A stretch of DNA of 64,000 nt, from positions 6,650,001 to 6,714,000 of the forward strand of contig BRXU01000004.1 of assembly GCA_030267565.1 (NCBI GenBank), written 5' to 3'. The translations under genes were made by a program, and so were the position numbers. Below the pieces are notes generated by a model, which saw only the letters and a list, made by a program, of their open reading frames with translations, made no database searches and was not told the DNA's origin. Shown one piece after another: positions 19,345 to 30,030 of this stretch. The stretch comes from Pleodorina starrii (taxonomy: Eukaryota; Chlorophyta; Chlorophyceae; Chlamydomonadales; Volvocaceae). The number at the start of each line of letters is the position of its first letter. The stretch's first letter is position 1.

Positions 19345-22019
19345 TTATGTGCCCGTCTGCTGTGGCGTCTCGTGCGGGGCGCGTTCCATTTGCCGCCGGG
19401 TGATCACAATCTTGTTGAGCGCCCGGACAGCGTGATCGTGGAGTTCGTTGCAGCATGTTTTGGCTGCTTCGCTGCCCGCCCCTAGGGTGCGGAGAAGGGG
19501 GCGTAAGTCTTTTCGGATGGTACCGGCGAAGCCTAGGCTGATGGCCTCCTGTGCTGTGTAGCAGACTTTCCATCCCTCCTTCGTGAGGAGCTTGGCTAGC
19601 TCGGTGTGTTGGTGGGCTTTGTCGTGTTGTTTCTGCTTGTGGTTGGTATCTGCTGTGTATCCTATTTCTATGATGTGCACGGTGTGCTGACTGGGGTCCG
19701 GAGGTCCCATGTATTCGGCCTCTTGTGCCTCGTTGAGAGGGATGCTAGGGATGAGGAGTAGATTGGGGCGCATTTTGAGCCGTTCTTCCTCCGGGGTGTT
19801 TGGGAGCAGCCAGTGCGGTAGTCTTGTGCCTGCTACATAGTCCGGCCGGTTGTCTGCGGGGCAGGCGTCCATGACCGTGTAGCAGCCCCCGTTGATTCCC
19901 CGAGCGAGCGTACTGGTGATGATTTGAACCGCCTGATTGTGCCGAAGAATGTATAGGGCGCGCATCCGTGGGTGGCGGCAGCCACCCAGGATATGCCCCC
20001 CGGAGTCGGGGTTGTGGCACAGGGGGCAGCTTCCTGACGCAACTGGGCCTCCCGGGGCCAATGATTTCCTGAAGCGGTTCGCGAGCTTGGTGTTCCATAG
20101 TTGGCCGTACAGGTAGTCGAAGCACCGTTTGGCGTGCTTGTGTCGGCCTATCTTGCGCTGTAGGGTGCGTGCGCTGGCGTTGATGTCCAGGTCGGGTATG
20201 GTATTGGCAACAAACTTCATGTAATCTGTCTCATTTGTGTAGCCCAAGTGCGTTTCCGGACGCACTAGGGCTTCGATGCCCCGGTTGAGGTCGTTGGCAA
20301 AGTGCCCAGCATTCTTCTCAGGCCCATGTATCTTCCGTAGCCACCAGTATTGGTTACGTGGGTTATTGTCAGATGTTTCGGTTGTGCTCAGTGCGTCGGG
20401 GTCGAGCTTTGCAAGGCCTCGCGCGGCCCGTACGGCTGCTTTATCTGCTTCTTCGTTGTATTTTACGCCAGTGTGGGCTTTTACTTTAAGTAGGGAAGTT
20501 GTTAAATTGCATGCTGCTCTCTTTTTAAGAGTAGTGACTATCTGCTCAAGCAGGGCCTTATGTTTGCTGAGCCGGAGTTTCTGTGGGTTATTGATCATCT
20601 TTTTTATTAGGTAAAGGGCTGCGGCTGAGTCCGTCCAGATGGATAAGTGGGTGTTGTCCTCAGGCATGCCTCTGCGCATGTAGAGTGCTTGGTGGATGGC
20701 ACTTAGTTCACACCTCGTGATGGTTTGGCAGCCATGATGTCCAGCATTTACATCGATGTGGAGCGTCTTATTGGTGAGTGCGTCGACGGCCGCGGCTCCC
20801 AGTATTTGTCGTTCCTCGTCGCCATCCTTTACCTTTTGAACAGATCCGTCCGTGTAGATTGCGTTCTGGGAGTCGTATCGCAGCGACTGTTTGGCGTGGT
20901 ATGTCCGGAAAACGGCCTGTCGCTCAGCAGAGGTGAGGTTGTCGCACGGACGGGAGAGTACCGCCGCGGCGGGTGGCCGGTCGCTCATACTGCGCACCCG
21001 TGTCCGCACCCACTGGGGCGGGTTCCAGGGGTGGGAGGGCTCCATGGGGGTGGCGGTTGCAGCCGGCATGCCAAGAGTCCGACGGAGGCGTTCGGCGTGG
21101 GTTCGACCAGTTGCGTTGCTGACTAAGAGAAGAGTGAGGCCCATCGGGTAGGGTTGGGGGGTATCTTCAAGGGTTTCGCTGTACAGGCTGGCTGTGCCCG
21201 TGAACGCGTCGATTCTGCCGATCATAGTGACCAGCGGGTGGGTGAGGTAACGGGTATATGGCGCCGTTCGAGCCGTGGGCAGCAGGAGGAGGGTGGCGGT
21301 GGGTGTGCTCTCAGACCGTACTGTCTCGGCCCATCCCAAGGCCCATCTTAGGGCGTGATGCCCCTCCTCCGGCGTAGGCTCGGGGTGGGCGATGGAGAGG
21401 CCTGTGAATGGCTGCGTATATGCATCGTGGTTCGCCCCAAAGAGCTGGTCCTCTGAAAAGCGTGAATAGTATGTATCTACGCAGTCGGCTACATTGAGGG
21501 GGGATGCAAAGCGTTCGGTTGTGGCGCCGAGCGCGGTCGTGAGGCGCTTCATAAGTGCTTCGGGCAGCCGGCGCTCGTTTGCCGCTTTGACGGGTTGCAG
21601 TTTGGTGCCCCCGCCGTTCCGGTACCGCAGGAGGAGGCGTGCGACGTCTTCCACAAAGCCGCCCCTGGCGGCGAGTCGGGCATGGTCTTCCGGGTGGTTC
21701 TGCTGCGCGTCTTGGTACCTGTACCACAGGCTGCGGAGACGACAGACGGAGATTTGGCCTACACAGTTGCCTTGGGGGCCGTAGACGAGGGCCAGTCCGA
21801 TGGTCTGCAGTCCTTCAGGTATGTCCCCGTCACCCTCCCAGGGTGTTCCGCAGAGGGGGCCGTTGTGTTTGCCGATCTGGATAGTGTAACGCCCTGTGGG
21901 GTAGATGTCCTTGTCCGGGTTGCCCGGTTGGACGTTGATTTCGACAAACTGTCTGAGGAGGCGCTGCCCTCGGGTCGTGTTTAGGCATTCGGTTTCCCAT
22001 CGACCTTGTTGTTGCCTAT
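19345..22019 (-). pseudogene. Dualen copy 2: RNase H and CCHC/RLE C-terminal part
   Basis: The minus frame matches the last 880 or so residues of copy 1 almost completely. It includes the RNase H Asp, Glu, Asp and Asp positions and the CCHC motif. In the restriction-like endonuclease the P-D motif reads P-N, so a predicted catalytic Asp is lost; the preceding Arg is retained. The frame is open from the TRIM-like insertion at 22020 to the stop at 19345. The internal GTG at 21654 is not a real start. Confidence 0.85.
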
Positions 22020-22114
22020 TGTAGCAGTCTTAGTTGCTAAAGGCCACTCGAGTTGTTTGTACAGGTGTAGCTTAGGCTCTTATAGCCTAGCCGCACTGTC
22101 GTACAGCTGCTACA
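22020..22114 (-). repeat. 3' LTR of the TRIM-like element
   Basis: 95 bp, reads as identical to 22638-22732. It is followed on its inner side by a polypurine tract in element orientation (minus strand AAAGGGGGG), as expected for the 3' LTR. Confidence 0.88.
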
Positions 22115-22637
22115 CTCTCCCCCCTTTGAAGGGAGACCGTCCCGGCTCCCGTGTTATTGGGATCCGAGCCTGTGTGCTCACCATTACCTACCCCTACCAT
22201 GCTCCTCAGAGAACCTGAGGTATGGTCCTAGAGTGTCTCTGGACTCCTACAGATAGCCCTTTCGGTTCGGAGTTTTTGAGCACAAGCCTGTTTTATTCGG
22301 ACTGCTTGTGTGGAGGTCTGAAGTTTTTGGGCGGGCCCACTAGCCCAGGGGCCAGTGCGGGCCGCGAGATTCGAACTGGAGACCCCAGTGGGTCGGATCA
22401 CTGCCGGTGGTACTTACATTTTGCACCAGCCGCGATATGTGTGCTCACGCTGCACACTTTGTCAGCGGGCACACCGGATGTTTCCGGCTTTACACCAGGC
22501 GTAGGTCGTGACTACCTCTGGCACAGTTCGAATTGACTTCACAGTCCGGACATTGACGGCTCTGTGAGAATGATATGTGAGCTCTGTGAGACTCGATCTT
22601 CAGACCTCAGGAATTTATTCCTGATGCTCGATACCAA

Positions 22638-22732
22638 TGTAGCAGTCTTAGTTGCTAAAGGCCACTCGAGTTGTTTGTACAGGTGTAGCTTAGGCTCTTA
22701 TAGCCTAGCCGCACTGTCGTACAGCTGCTACA
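22638..22732 (-). repeat. 5' LTR of the TRIM-like element
   Basis: 95 bp. Immediately inside it (22627-22637, minus strand) is TTGGTATCGAGC, close to the plant-type initiator tRNA-Met primer-binding site (TGGTATCAGAGC). This makes it the 5' LTR. Confidence 0.85.
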
Positions 22733-24030
22733 CCTATCCGTCAGGTGCTTGTCGCGTGTCTCCACCGCGCGCCCCGGGTCATGTCCGGCTTCCTGAGCGC
22801 GTCGATCCCGGAATGCATTGAGCAGTTCGATCCAGTTACCTTGTTGGGCCAGACGCGTGCCCTCGTCTTCAGTGGGCGCCCAGTCCACTTCGACTAGGCC
22901 CACCTGCGGTGGTGTGCCGTTGGGAGGCGCATGGGGGTGTACCGCCTGGGGGTGGTATCCGTTGGCAGCGTAGAGGGTGAGGGCTCCTTTGGTTACTGCC
23001 GTGCGTTCCCAGTCGACCAGGTAGTAGGTGCGGTGGGTGCCTTGGCCCGGTGGGTGGATTGTGCGCTGCTTCTTTGGGGTCGGTTTGTCGACGGCGACCC
23101 GTTTACGTATTTCTGCGTTGATGCACGCCACCCTTTCCTGGTCTCCGAAGAGGAATTGCGTGATACTGATTCCATACCGCGCCGGGACCTCCGCAGGCCA
23201 TGGTTCCTCGCCCAGCAGCATCTGGAGGAGCCGTTCGGCGGAGCCGACCCTGGTTAACAGGCCCTTGTGGTGCGGGTGGCGTAGGAGCACTTCGCAATGT
23301 TGGATGGTGAGTGGGGTGTGTCGGGGGTTCCAGCCGATGGCGTCGGTGTCCACGATGCCCGTTACCGGCTTGAGGTTTTGATGCAAAAGGTATGCTTTGA
23401 GGCGGTCACGGTCGGTTAGCCGCCGTGGCTGGTGTTGCCGGGCGTGACATCTATGCTTCGAGCGTCGTGTGGTGGGATCTGCCGTCGCTCCCCCGGGCGG
23501 CGTCGGTTGGGTCGCCTCGTTGGCGGTTATCACGCCTGGGGGTGTGGGGGCTGTGTCGGCGTGTGCGGTTTGCATGGCTTCGACCGGGTCACGGGGCTTC
23601 GGGGCGAGGTACTTTGTTATGCGTCCGTACGGTATGGGTTTGGGTCCAGCCGCTTCGTCGGTTAGGCCGGTCAGACCGGGGTTGTCTGGAATGAGCCGCA
23701 GCTCGGGGGGTAGGGATGTGGATCCGCGGTATCTGGGTGCCCGAGCCCGCACGCTGGGGTCAGCATTCATGGCGAGACTGAGCTGGTTCAGGGCTATCCT
23801 ATGGCGCGATCCCACGTTCCGGCCTCCGATTAGTTGCAGCTGATCGGTGGTGATGATGTGCGTGCCCGTGTTCTGATCCCTCAGGGCCCTGAGGTCGAGA
23901 CCCAGCTCAAGCAGAGGTTGTACGCATCGGAAGAGGAGCGCAAGCGCCTTGGGTTCGGCCGCTGGGTTGAGAGATCCGATCAGGTGGGCGAGGCTGCTCA
24001 TTGTCGTTTCGTATGCTGTCCCTTTGTCCG
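22733..24030 (-). pseudogene. Dualen copy 2: region between RT and RNase H
   Basis: A minus-strand open frame homologous to copy 1 residues about 1836-2260. It is a poorly characterised stretch after the RT thumb, with a Thr/Pro-rich linker and a charged segment. It is bounded by the TRIM-like insertion on its 3' side and by gypsy 1 on its 5' side (duplication GTCCG at 24026-24030 and 34076-34080). The frame reads into the gypsy LTR, so apparent N-terminal residues there are LTR-derived. No catalytic motif is recognised. Confidence 0.8.
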
Positions 24031-24384
24031 TGTAAGACTCTACTAGTCTTCCCAGGATCTTTCTAAGGTAACTCACCGAGGATCGGGTTAGAGTTCGGTT
24101 CTTATTATGCGGAAGCGTAGATTGTTTACCGAATAGCGTGTTATAGATAAGATACATATCACAGTAGGTGGTATCAACAGATACCGTGTAAGAACATTGA
24201 AGAGTAATTCTCTGTCGTCTCCACGTAGAGCGACGCCTTAATGCGTACTCCAGATGCGTACCATTCCGCAGTACAACTGCTAACGGAAAGGTAACAGGTA
24301 CTTTATTGGCTCGTTCCTCCGCCAGGACGTGAGACCAATATAACACTATTAAAATAGCGTTAAGTTCGTGCAAGCAAGCTTACA
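24031..24384 (-). repeat. 3' LTR of gypsy 1
   Basis: 354 bp, reads as identical to 33722-34075. The inner flank (24385-24400) is CTCCCCCCCCCTTTGAA, the complement of a polypurine tract, as expected beside a 3' LTR of a minus-strand element. The termini are TGTAAG and CTTACA. Confidence 0.93.
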
Positions 24385-24689
24385 CTCCCCCCCCTTTGAA
24401 GCGAACCGTCCCCGGGAGCAGCGTGCCACTTGTGAAAGTGGAACGTCATAATCTCGCAGGTAACCAATATTAAGCAACATGCCTTGGCATTACGTGTGTG
24501 CTTGAGCGATCAAGCCAGATAGAACTCGCTCATTTTGGCAAGGGTGGGTTTCACAAGGGTCCACTTGCCGTTTCCCGTGGTCCGTGCACAGTCACGTATG
24601 CCAGGTATTTCGCGTGGTCTTTTCCCGTGGTCCAGGCATGTGCTTGTTTTTCGCATAGGGACATGTCCCGCGAACGGTCGCAAGCAGCA

Positions 24690-24945
24690 CCAGGCGTACT
24701 TTAGGCGGTGTTAACCGCTTAATTTCGGTCCTCTGTCACGAGACACGTGACAGGCTGCTGTTGAGGCACGTACGACAATGATAGGTGTACTTTAGGCGGT
24801 TGCTTAATTTCCATCCTCATTCACGAGACACGTGAAAGATTGTGCGTACGAGTACGGCAACGATAGGCTTACTTTAGGCGGTGGACCGCTGAATTTCGGA
24901 CCTCATCCATGAGACACATGGAAGGTTGCACGTACCGGGGTTGCG
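24690..24945 (-). repeat. Three diverged ~85-bp repeats in the gypsy 1 3' non-coding region
   Basis: ACTTTAGGCGGT recurs at about 24699, 24789 and 24871. Each is followed by a CACGAGACACGTG-type inverted repeat (third copy CATGAGACACATG) and a GCACGTACG word. The region lies between the pol stop (24961) and the polypurine tract. Compensated changes in the small stems, where both arms change together (CACG/CGTG to CATG/CATG), suggest a conserved RNA hairpin repeated three times. Role unknown; packaging, export or 3'-end structure are candidates. Confidence 0.7.
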
Positions 24946-24960
24946 TTAGGGAGCCGCAAA

Positions 24961-26619
24961 TCAGCGCATGATCTGTTTGCGTGTGCGCTTGGAGCGCCGG
25001 ATTTGTTGCGGTGGTTTGACCGCGAGGGCGTCCAAGTACTGGTCGACGAGTTCCTCCACGAGGGAGTCCTCCCGGAGGGATTTCTCGGGTTCCCACGAGT
25101 TGTGCTCGGGGCCGTAACCCTCCCACTTGACCAGGAAGTCGCGAACCGTGTGGTTGCCAACTTTCCGATCACGGTGGTCGATAATAGCTTGCACTGTCCA
25201 GTAGGCGTTGCCACCATCGTCGATGAATTGCGGTGGTGGTGGTTGGTATACGCCTGAACTTCGGTAGGGTTTCAGTAAGGATACGTGAAACACCGGATGT
25301 ATTTTGTACCCTGGAGGAAGCGTTAACCGATAGGCGACCTTTCCCACGGTTGCCTCGACCGTGAAAGGGCCTATGAACTTGGGGTAAAGCTTCTTCGCTC
25401 CGGGACCTTTGAGCGCAATGTTCTTTGTGCTTAACAGAACGGAGTCACCCACGGCGAAGGTTGCATCCTGCCGGGATTTGTCAGCGGCGTTCTTTTGCCT
25501 GTCCTGGGCCTTTTGAAGGGCGGCACGAGCTCTCTGAAGCCTTTCTGACATATCCTTAGCAAAGGATGCCGCCTGAGGAACCTTGGAGCCGAGAACAGAG
25601 ATGTTTCCGGGCTCCCGTGGCGTGTGCGGCGTCCATAGTTTAAAGGGCGCCGTGCCAATCGACTTGTTCATCGAGTTGTTGATTGCGAACTCGATCAACG
25701 GTAAATGTTGGTCCCAATCGTCTTGTTTGGGATTCACATAGTGTCGAAGGGTTTCCTCTAACAAACGGTTCATGCGTTCCGTTTGGCCGTCAGTTTGCGG
25801 GTGGTAAGCGGTACTGAGTCGTACCTTCGTACCGAGCAGACGTTGAATCTCAGCCCAGAATTTTCCCGCGAATTGGGAACCTCTGTCTGAGACGATATCG
25901 TCTGGTAACCCGTGATGGCGGAAGACGTTCTGTATATAGAGGTGGGCCACACCCTCTGCGTCAACCGTGGTGTGTGTGGGAGCAAAGTGGGTCATTTTGC
26001 TCAGCCGATCCACAAACACAACAATTGCGTCGTAACCAGAGGTTGTGGTGGGGAGCTGGGTGATCAAGTCCAGTGTGACACTTCCCCATACCCGTTTGGG
26101 TACTGGTAAAGGTTGCAGCAGCCCACGCGGCTTCGTGGTGGAGGCTTTGTTACGCTGGCACTGCGGGCAACGGTTTACGTACTGTGATACGTCTGCGTCC
26201 AGACGCGGCCACCAGTACGCCCGTTTAAGCGCCTCCTGAGTGCGTTCAGGCCCTCGATGCCCGCTGGCAGCACCGTCGTGATGCTCAGCTATAAGCAGGC
26301 GGCGTAACGCGTCAACGTTGGGGACCACCACCTGGTCACCCCTGTAGTACAGTCCATTGACTTTTTGCAACCGTTTTACGTTGGTCTTGTTCCGGAACCA
26401 TGAGTCGTACCGGTAACCAGCGCTGATTCGCTTACGGATATCAGTACTGATTGCAGACCGAGAGAGTAATGCGACCATAGGCTGACCCAGGGGTTGAGAC
26501 ATGTCCGCTGTGGACATCTCCGGTGCCCCTTCATAAATGCGGCTAAGAGGGTCGGCCACGTTATCCTGCCTGGCTTGTAGGACCAATGTATTTTCTGGTC
26601 CTGTAGGAACGAGATCCAC
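24961..26619 (-). CDS. Gypsy 1 integrase with C-terminal chromodomain
   Basis: The minus-strand frame holds the zinc-binding His-His-Cys-Cys domain (C-P-Q-C-Q-R-N-K), then the D,D35E-type core with conserved Leu-Asp-Leu-Ile, Ser-Asp-Arg-Gly and Gln-Thr-Glu-Arg-Met contexts. The GPY/F-like module (Ile-Gly-Pro-Phe) follows. The last part is a chromodomain-like segment with W-E-G-Y and a second Trp in the S-W-E-P context, which would target insertion to modified chromatin. The N-terminal 20 or so codons are out-of-frame RNase H sequence: a 1-bp deletion near 26566 separates this frame from the RNase H frame upstream. In the intact element it is the 3' part of Pol. Confidence 0.9.
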   Translation of the reverse strand: MDLVPTGPENTLVLQARQDNVADPLSRIYEGAPEMSTADMSQPLGQPMVALLSRSAISTDIRKRISAGYRYDSWFRNKTNVKRLQKVNGLYYRGDQVVVPNVDALRRLLIAEHHDGAASGHRGPERTQEALKRAYWWPRLDADVSQYVNRCPQCQRNKASTTKPRGLLQPLPVPKRVWGSVTLDLITQLPTTTSGYDAIVVFVDRLSKMTHFAPTHTTVDAEGVAHLYIQNVFRHHGLPDDIVSDRGSQFAGKFWAEIQRLLGTKVRLSTAYHPQTDGQTERMNRLLEETLRHYVNPKQDDWDQHLPLIEFAINNSMNKSIGTAPFKLWTPHTPREPGNISVLGSKVPQAASFAKDMSERLQRARAALQKAQDRQKNAADKSRQDATFAVGDSVLLSTKNIALKGPGAKKLYPKFIGPFTVEATVGKVAYRLTLPPGYKIHPVFHVSLLKPYRSSGVYQPPPPQFIDDGGNAYWTVQAIIDHRDRKVGNHTVRDFLVKWEGYGPEHNSWEPEKSLREDSLVEELVDQYLDALAVKPPQQIRRSKRTRKQIMR

Positions 26620-27448
26620 CGAGCTTGACGGCGTGAGAGCAAGCCGTTAGCCTTCAGTGAGTCCAGGTAAGTCAAGGGCTGGTGGTCAGTCACGACTGTC
26701 ACATCAGGCGCGCCCTCGAGATAGCAACGCCACTCTTGTAACGCGTGAATGACACCCAAGGCCTCCTGGTCGGTGGTTGTGTAATTGCGCTCTGCCGGCG
26801 TGAACCGGTGAGAAAGGTATGCAATTGCTCTGTTGTCTTGCAATAAGACGGCTCCCGTTCCGTAAATGGAAGCATCTGACCAAACTTCGAAGGGTTTGTT
26901 CAGGTCAGGCAGGGCCAAAACTGGCGCATTGATCAGTGCACGCTTGACGCCATCAAACGCTGTTTGGCAATCGTCACACCAATGCCAGGCGCGTTTTTCG
27001 CTCGTGATAGCTGTAAGCGGGGCCACCAGGGAGGAATATCCCTGAACGAATCGCCGAAAGTAGTTGGCGAGACCTAAGAAGCTGCGAAGCTGCTTCAGGT
27101 TGGTGGGCGTCGGCCAGTCACGAATGACTTGGATTTTACTTTCATCCACTTTAAGGCCGTCTCTGCCCACAATGTGGCCAAGAAACTTCAACTCAGGCTT
27201 GTTGAAGGCGCACTTAGTAAGCTTAGCCTTGAACCCTTGCTTTTGGAGGATAGTAAGTACGGTTTGGAGATGTACTACATGTTCCTCAGGTGTTTTGGAA
27301 AACACAAGCAAGTCGTCCAAATAAACGAGGACGAACTTTCCGAGATGTTCGCGAAACATTGCGTTCATCGTAGCTTGGAAAGTGGCCGGTGCGTTGGTTA
27401 AACCAAAGCACAACACCTTGAAGGCGAATTGCCCTTCGGGTGTGATGA
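26560..27448 (-). pseudogene. Gypsy 1 reverse transcriptase (3' part) and RNase H
   Basis: Minus-strand frame beginning at the edge of the CACTA-like insertion. It contains the RT core with Tyr-Leu-Asp-Asp, the palm/thumb Phe-Leu-Gly-Leu-Ala-Asn-Tyr-Phe-Arg-Arg region, and RNase H with Ser-Asp-Ala-Ser, Thr-Asp-Gln-Glu and Thr-Asp-His-Gln motifs. The RT fingers are on the other side of the insertion, at 29501-30029. The frame is lost near 26566 by a 1-bp deletion (compare gypsy 2 near 50280). Codons upstream of 27448 in the same frame belong to the inserted element. Confidence 0.88.
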
Positions 27449-29500
27449 CACTCTGGGAAAGGATTTCCTCCGTAATGGTTTTTTTCTCCGTAAAGTGCAG
27501 TTTGGACGCCGTAACCTTCAATTTGCCTATTTTACGGAGTTTGGGGAGCCAGCCAAAGCACACATCACGTTTCAGCTGAAAAACAAATGAGATATTGTTA
27601 AGAAAGGTAGATCAATGAATGTTGAAGCCAGATAGCGTAAAGCGCAGACTTGTACTTTTTAGGTTCAATTTTCCGTAAAATACGGAGGGCCGGGCCTGTC
27701 ATAGGAAACAAGTTAAAGGTAAGGAAAGATTATCGGTCGCGGGTGCAGGGGGGTGGGGGTGGACCCGTGGCTGCCGAGGAAAGCGAGGAGGGAGATTGGC
27801 CGGAGGGCGACTCCGGAACCACTAACAGCTCCGGTGCTGTGGAGGGCACCCGTTCCGGCACCAGCAGCGGAAGCGGCAGCAGCGGTGGTGGTGGCGGTCA
27901 CCTCCCGCAGGTCCGACAGACGACGGCGCGGACGCAGGCCCTGGCGGCGAAGCAAATTGGCGCGGGGCCGTCGGGTGACAGGCCGTCGGGCCGGGAGCGG
28001 GGGGGCCTGACCGTAACGGGCGTGGCGCAGCCCGCTGAGGGCGTACGCGGGGGTGGCAAAGGGATGCGGGGGAAGGGTCGCGCTCGGGCATAGCTTGGGT
28101 GGCGGTCGGGAATAACTTTTGGCCACATTACAGAGCCACGCCGCCAGGGCAAGGCAAGTGGGCGCGGGGCCGTCGGGCCGGGTACATGACCGTGGCGCAA
28201 CCCAGCATTGGTGCACGTGGGGGCAGGGTCGCTTTCGGGCAATGCTTGGGTTGCGGTCGGGGATAACTTTTGGCCTCATTACAGTGCCACACTTGGAGAT
28301 ATGAGCTACTGACAGTGACACGCATGGATGACACATGTTTGCTTGCAGGAATCTTCATTCTGGAGTATTAGATTAGTCATTATCGGTTTTATGACACTTA
28401 TGTCTGCAGAGTTGACCTACACCTGGATTTGTCTTGCGTTCGTGCTGGATTGTTGAATCAGATATAAAGATGTGGCGGGTCCCTGTGAAGTTGATTTGGT
28501 GCAGGGGCGCGGGAGGCCATCAAACATGTTTATATTTTGCTAGATGCGTTGGTTAGCGTTGATTAGTTCGTTGGGCTCATGCACGGCAAACGGAGCAGGC
28601 AGGAGCGGCAAGCGGGTTTTCGTCCGGCACTCTTAGGGCCTCCGACACGGGATATTATTATTGCTAGCATTGAGCCGGCGCTTAGAACAGGTGCTCGTAG
28701 GACGTAGTTGGCCTTCCGCCATTTGACGCTTTGTCTGGGTTCGATATGAGTCTAGTGACCGTTGTTGTGAACCCTTTTCTGTTCGGAGGTTATGGACTGA
28801 TTTGAATACTGATTGCCTAATCGTTTTGGACGCTGCGTGAACATGCCTTTTTCATCTGCGGTTTACACTCCGTAATCGGCGGTCCACATCCGTAATCTGC
28901 GGTTTACACTCCGTAATCGGCGGTCCACAATCCGTAATCTGCGGTTCACACTCCGTAATCGGCGGTTTACATTCCGTAAAATGCAATTTACGTTCCACTC
29001 CTCCGTAAAATACGGTTCACATTCCGTAATATGCGGTTCATACTCCATAAAATGCAGTTCACTCTCCGTAAAATGCTCTTCGGCTCCGGGTCCCCAACTC
29101 CTCCGTAATATAAGGTTCACATTCCGTAATATGCGGTTTACATTCCGTAATATGCGGTTCACATTCCGTAAAATGATCTCGTACACTCTCCGTAAAATCG
29201 GCTACGGGTCGCCAACTCCACCGTAATATAAGGTTCACATTCCGTAATATGCGGTTTACATTCCGTAAAGACCCTCCGTAATGCAGTTTTGGGGTTGCCG
29301 GCGTCTCCGTAAACTACAGTTTATATTCCGTAAAATACTCTCCGTAGGGTCTCCGTAGGGTGTCCGTAATGTACGTTGTGATATTACGGAGACCCTACGG
29401 AGACACTTTACGGAGAACCATCCTCCGTAAAGTGAGGTTACTTTACGGAGAACAGGCACCTCATTTTACGGAGTCTAGACCCCCCCCTTTTCCCAGAGTG
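27449..29500. mobile_element. Non-autonomous CACTA-like DNA transposon (2,052 bp) in the gypsy 1 RT gene
   Basis: The termini are inverted repeats CACTCTGGGAAA and TTTCCCAGAGTG. The flanks carry the 3-bp duplication TGA (27446-27448 and 29501-29503). Removing the element and one TGA restores the RT reading frame across the highly conserved site where gypsy 2 is uninterrupted. Short TCCGTAA / TTACGGA words are scattered near the left end and form a dense array at 28860-29470. CACT termini, 3-bp duplication and subterminal repeats together fit the EnSpm/CACTA superfamily. The interior (27650-28330) is GC-rich with two diverged tandem units and no transposase, so the element is non-autonomous. 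Confidence 0.87.
28860..29470. repeat. Subterminal TCCGTAAT/TCCGTAAA repeat array of the CACTA-like element
   Basis: Dozens of TCCGTAA words occur at about 15-25 bp spacing, mostly in the setting ATTCCGTAATATGCGGTT, switching to the inverse TTTACGGA close to the terminus. CACTA transposases are known to bind repeated subterminal motifs of this size. The same word also appears several times near the left end (27470-27540). Confidence 0.85.
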
Positions 29501-30029
29501 TGAAGGACGTTTTAGGAATGTCCTCTTTAGTGATCCGCAGTTGGTGATACCCAGACTGGAGATCAATGGAGCTGAAGATGCGCGCGCCGGAAAGCTGATC
29601 GAACAGTTCCTGGATATTCGGCATTGGATAACGCCGTTTAACAGTAATTTTGTTGAGCTCACGGTAATCGAGTACCATGCGCAATTTGAATCCGGTTGGA
29701 GAGTCGGGGTCTCGTTTACGGACAAAAATTACTGGCGCGCCGAAAGGAGAGTTAGAAGGCTCGATGAAACCCTTCTGCAGCAAGTCGGCAATTTGCCGTT
29801 TGCACTCGGCCCTTTCGTCTGGTGACAGGCGATATGCGCGTTTTGCTGGAGGATTCGCGCCGGGAACAAGAGGAATGGTGTGCTCGACACCCTCGTCCTG
29901 CTCGCGAATGCCTGTAATTTCTGCAAAGACGTCCTTGTATTTCGAAAGGAGTGCTTGCAGCTGGTGATCGGGCACCAGGTCGGGTGGCTGTGGTCCTGAA
30001 ACGGACCCGCCGACTGCAGTCGTTGCCAC
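29501..30029 (-). pseudogene. Gypsy 1 reverse transcriptase, N-terminal part
   Basis: The minus frame carries the RT entry region: K-R-x-Y-R-L-S, the Leu-Asp-Tyr-Arg-Glu-Leu-Asn motif, K-R-R-Y-P-M-P, and the first catalytic Asp in S-S-I-D-L. It stops at the CACTA-like insertion. Its frame differs from that of the protease upstream (which ends at 30031), whereas in gypsy 2 protease and RT are one frame. A mutation is therefore more likely than a programmed shift. The first codon is GTG, so no independent start is implied. Confidence 0.85.
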
Positions 30030-30030
30030 C

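Larger units (their letters stand above)
22020..22732 (-). mobile_element. TRIM-like miniature LTR element (713 bp) in Dualen copy 2
   Basis: Two identical 95-bp terminal repeats (22020-22114 and 22638-22732), starting TGTAGCAG and ending GCTACA, enclose 523 bp without coding capacity. A 5-bp duplication, CCTAT, flanks it (22015-22019 and 22733-22737), and the joined flanks restore the sequence of copy 1 near 13930. A purine tract beside the repeat at 22114 (CCCCCCTTTGAA on the plus strand) and a TGGTATCGAGC primer-binding sequence beside the repeat at 22638 set the minus orientation. It resembles terminal-repeat retrotransposons in miniature and would need proteins from a related element. 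Confidence 0.88.

Noticed and set aside
22222..22536. 104-codon frame inside the TRIM-like element
   Set aside because: It is on the strand opposite to the element, has no homology, and is too short to be more than chance.
24031..24040. TGTAA at the LTR ends of both gypsies as the algal polyadenylation signal
   Set aside because: The words are at the extreme 5' end of the LTR, in U3, where a poly(A) signal would not serve the 3' end. The TG...CA termini alone explain most of the match.
27653..28336. Frames of 60-207 codons in the GC-rich middle of the CACTA-like element as a transposase
   Set aside because: They are low-complexity Arg/Pro/Gly-rich frames overlapping on both strands across two tandem units, without transposase motifs.
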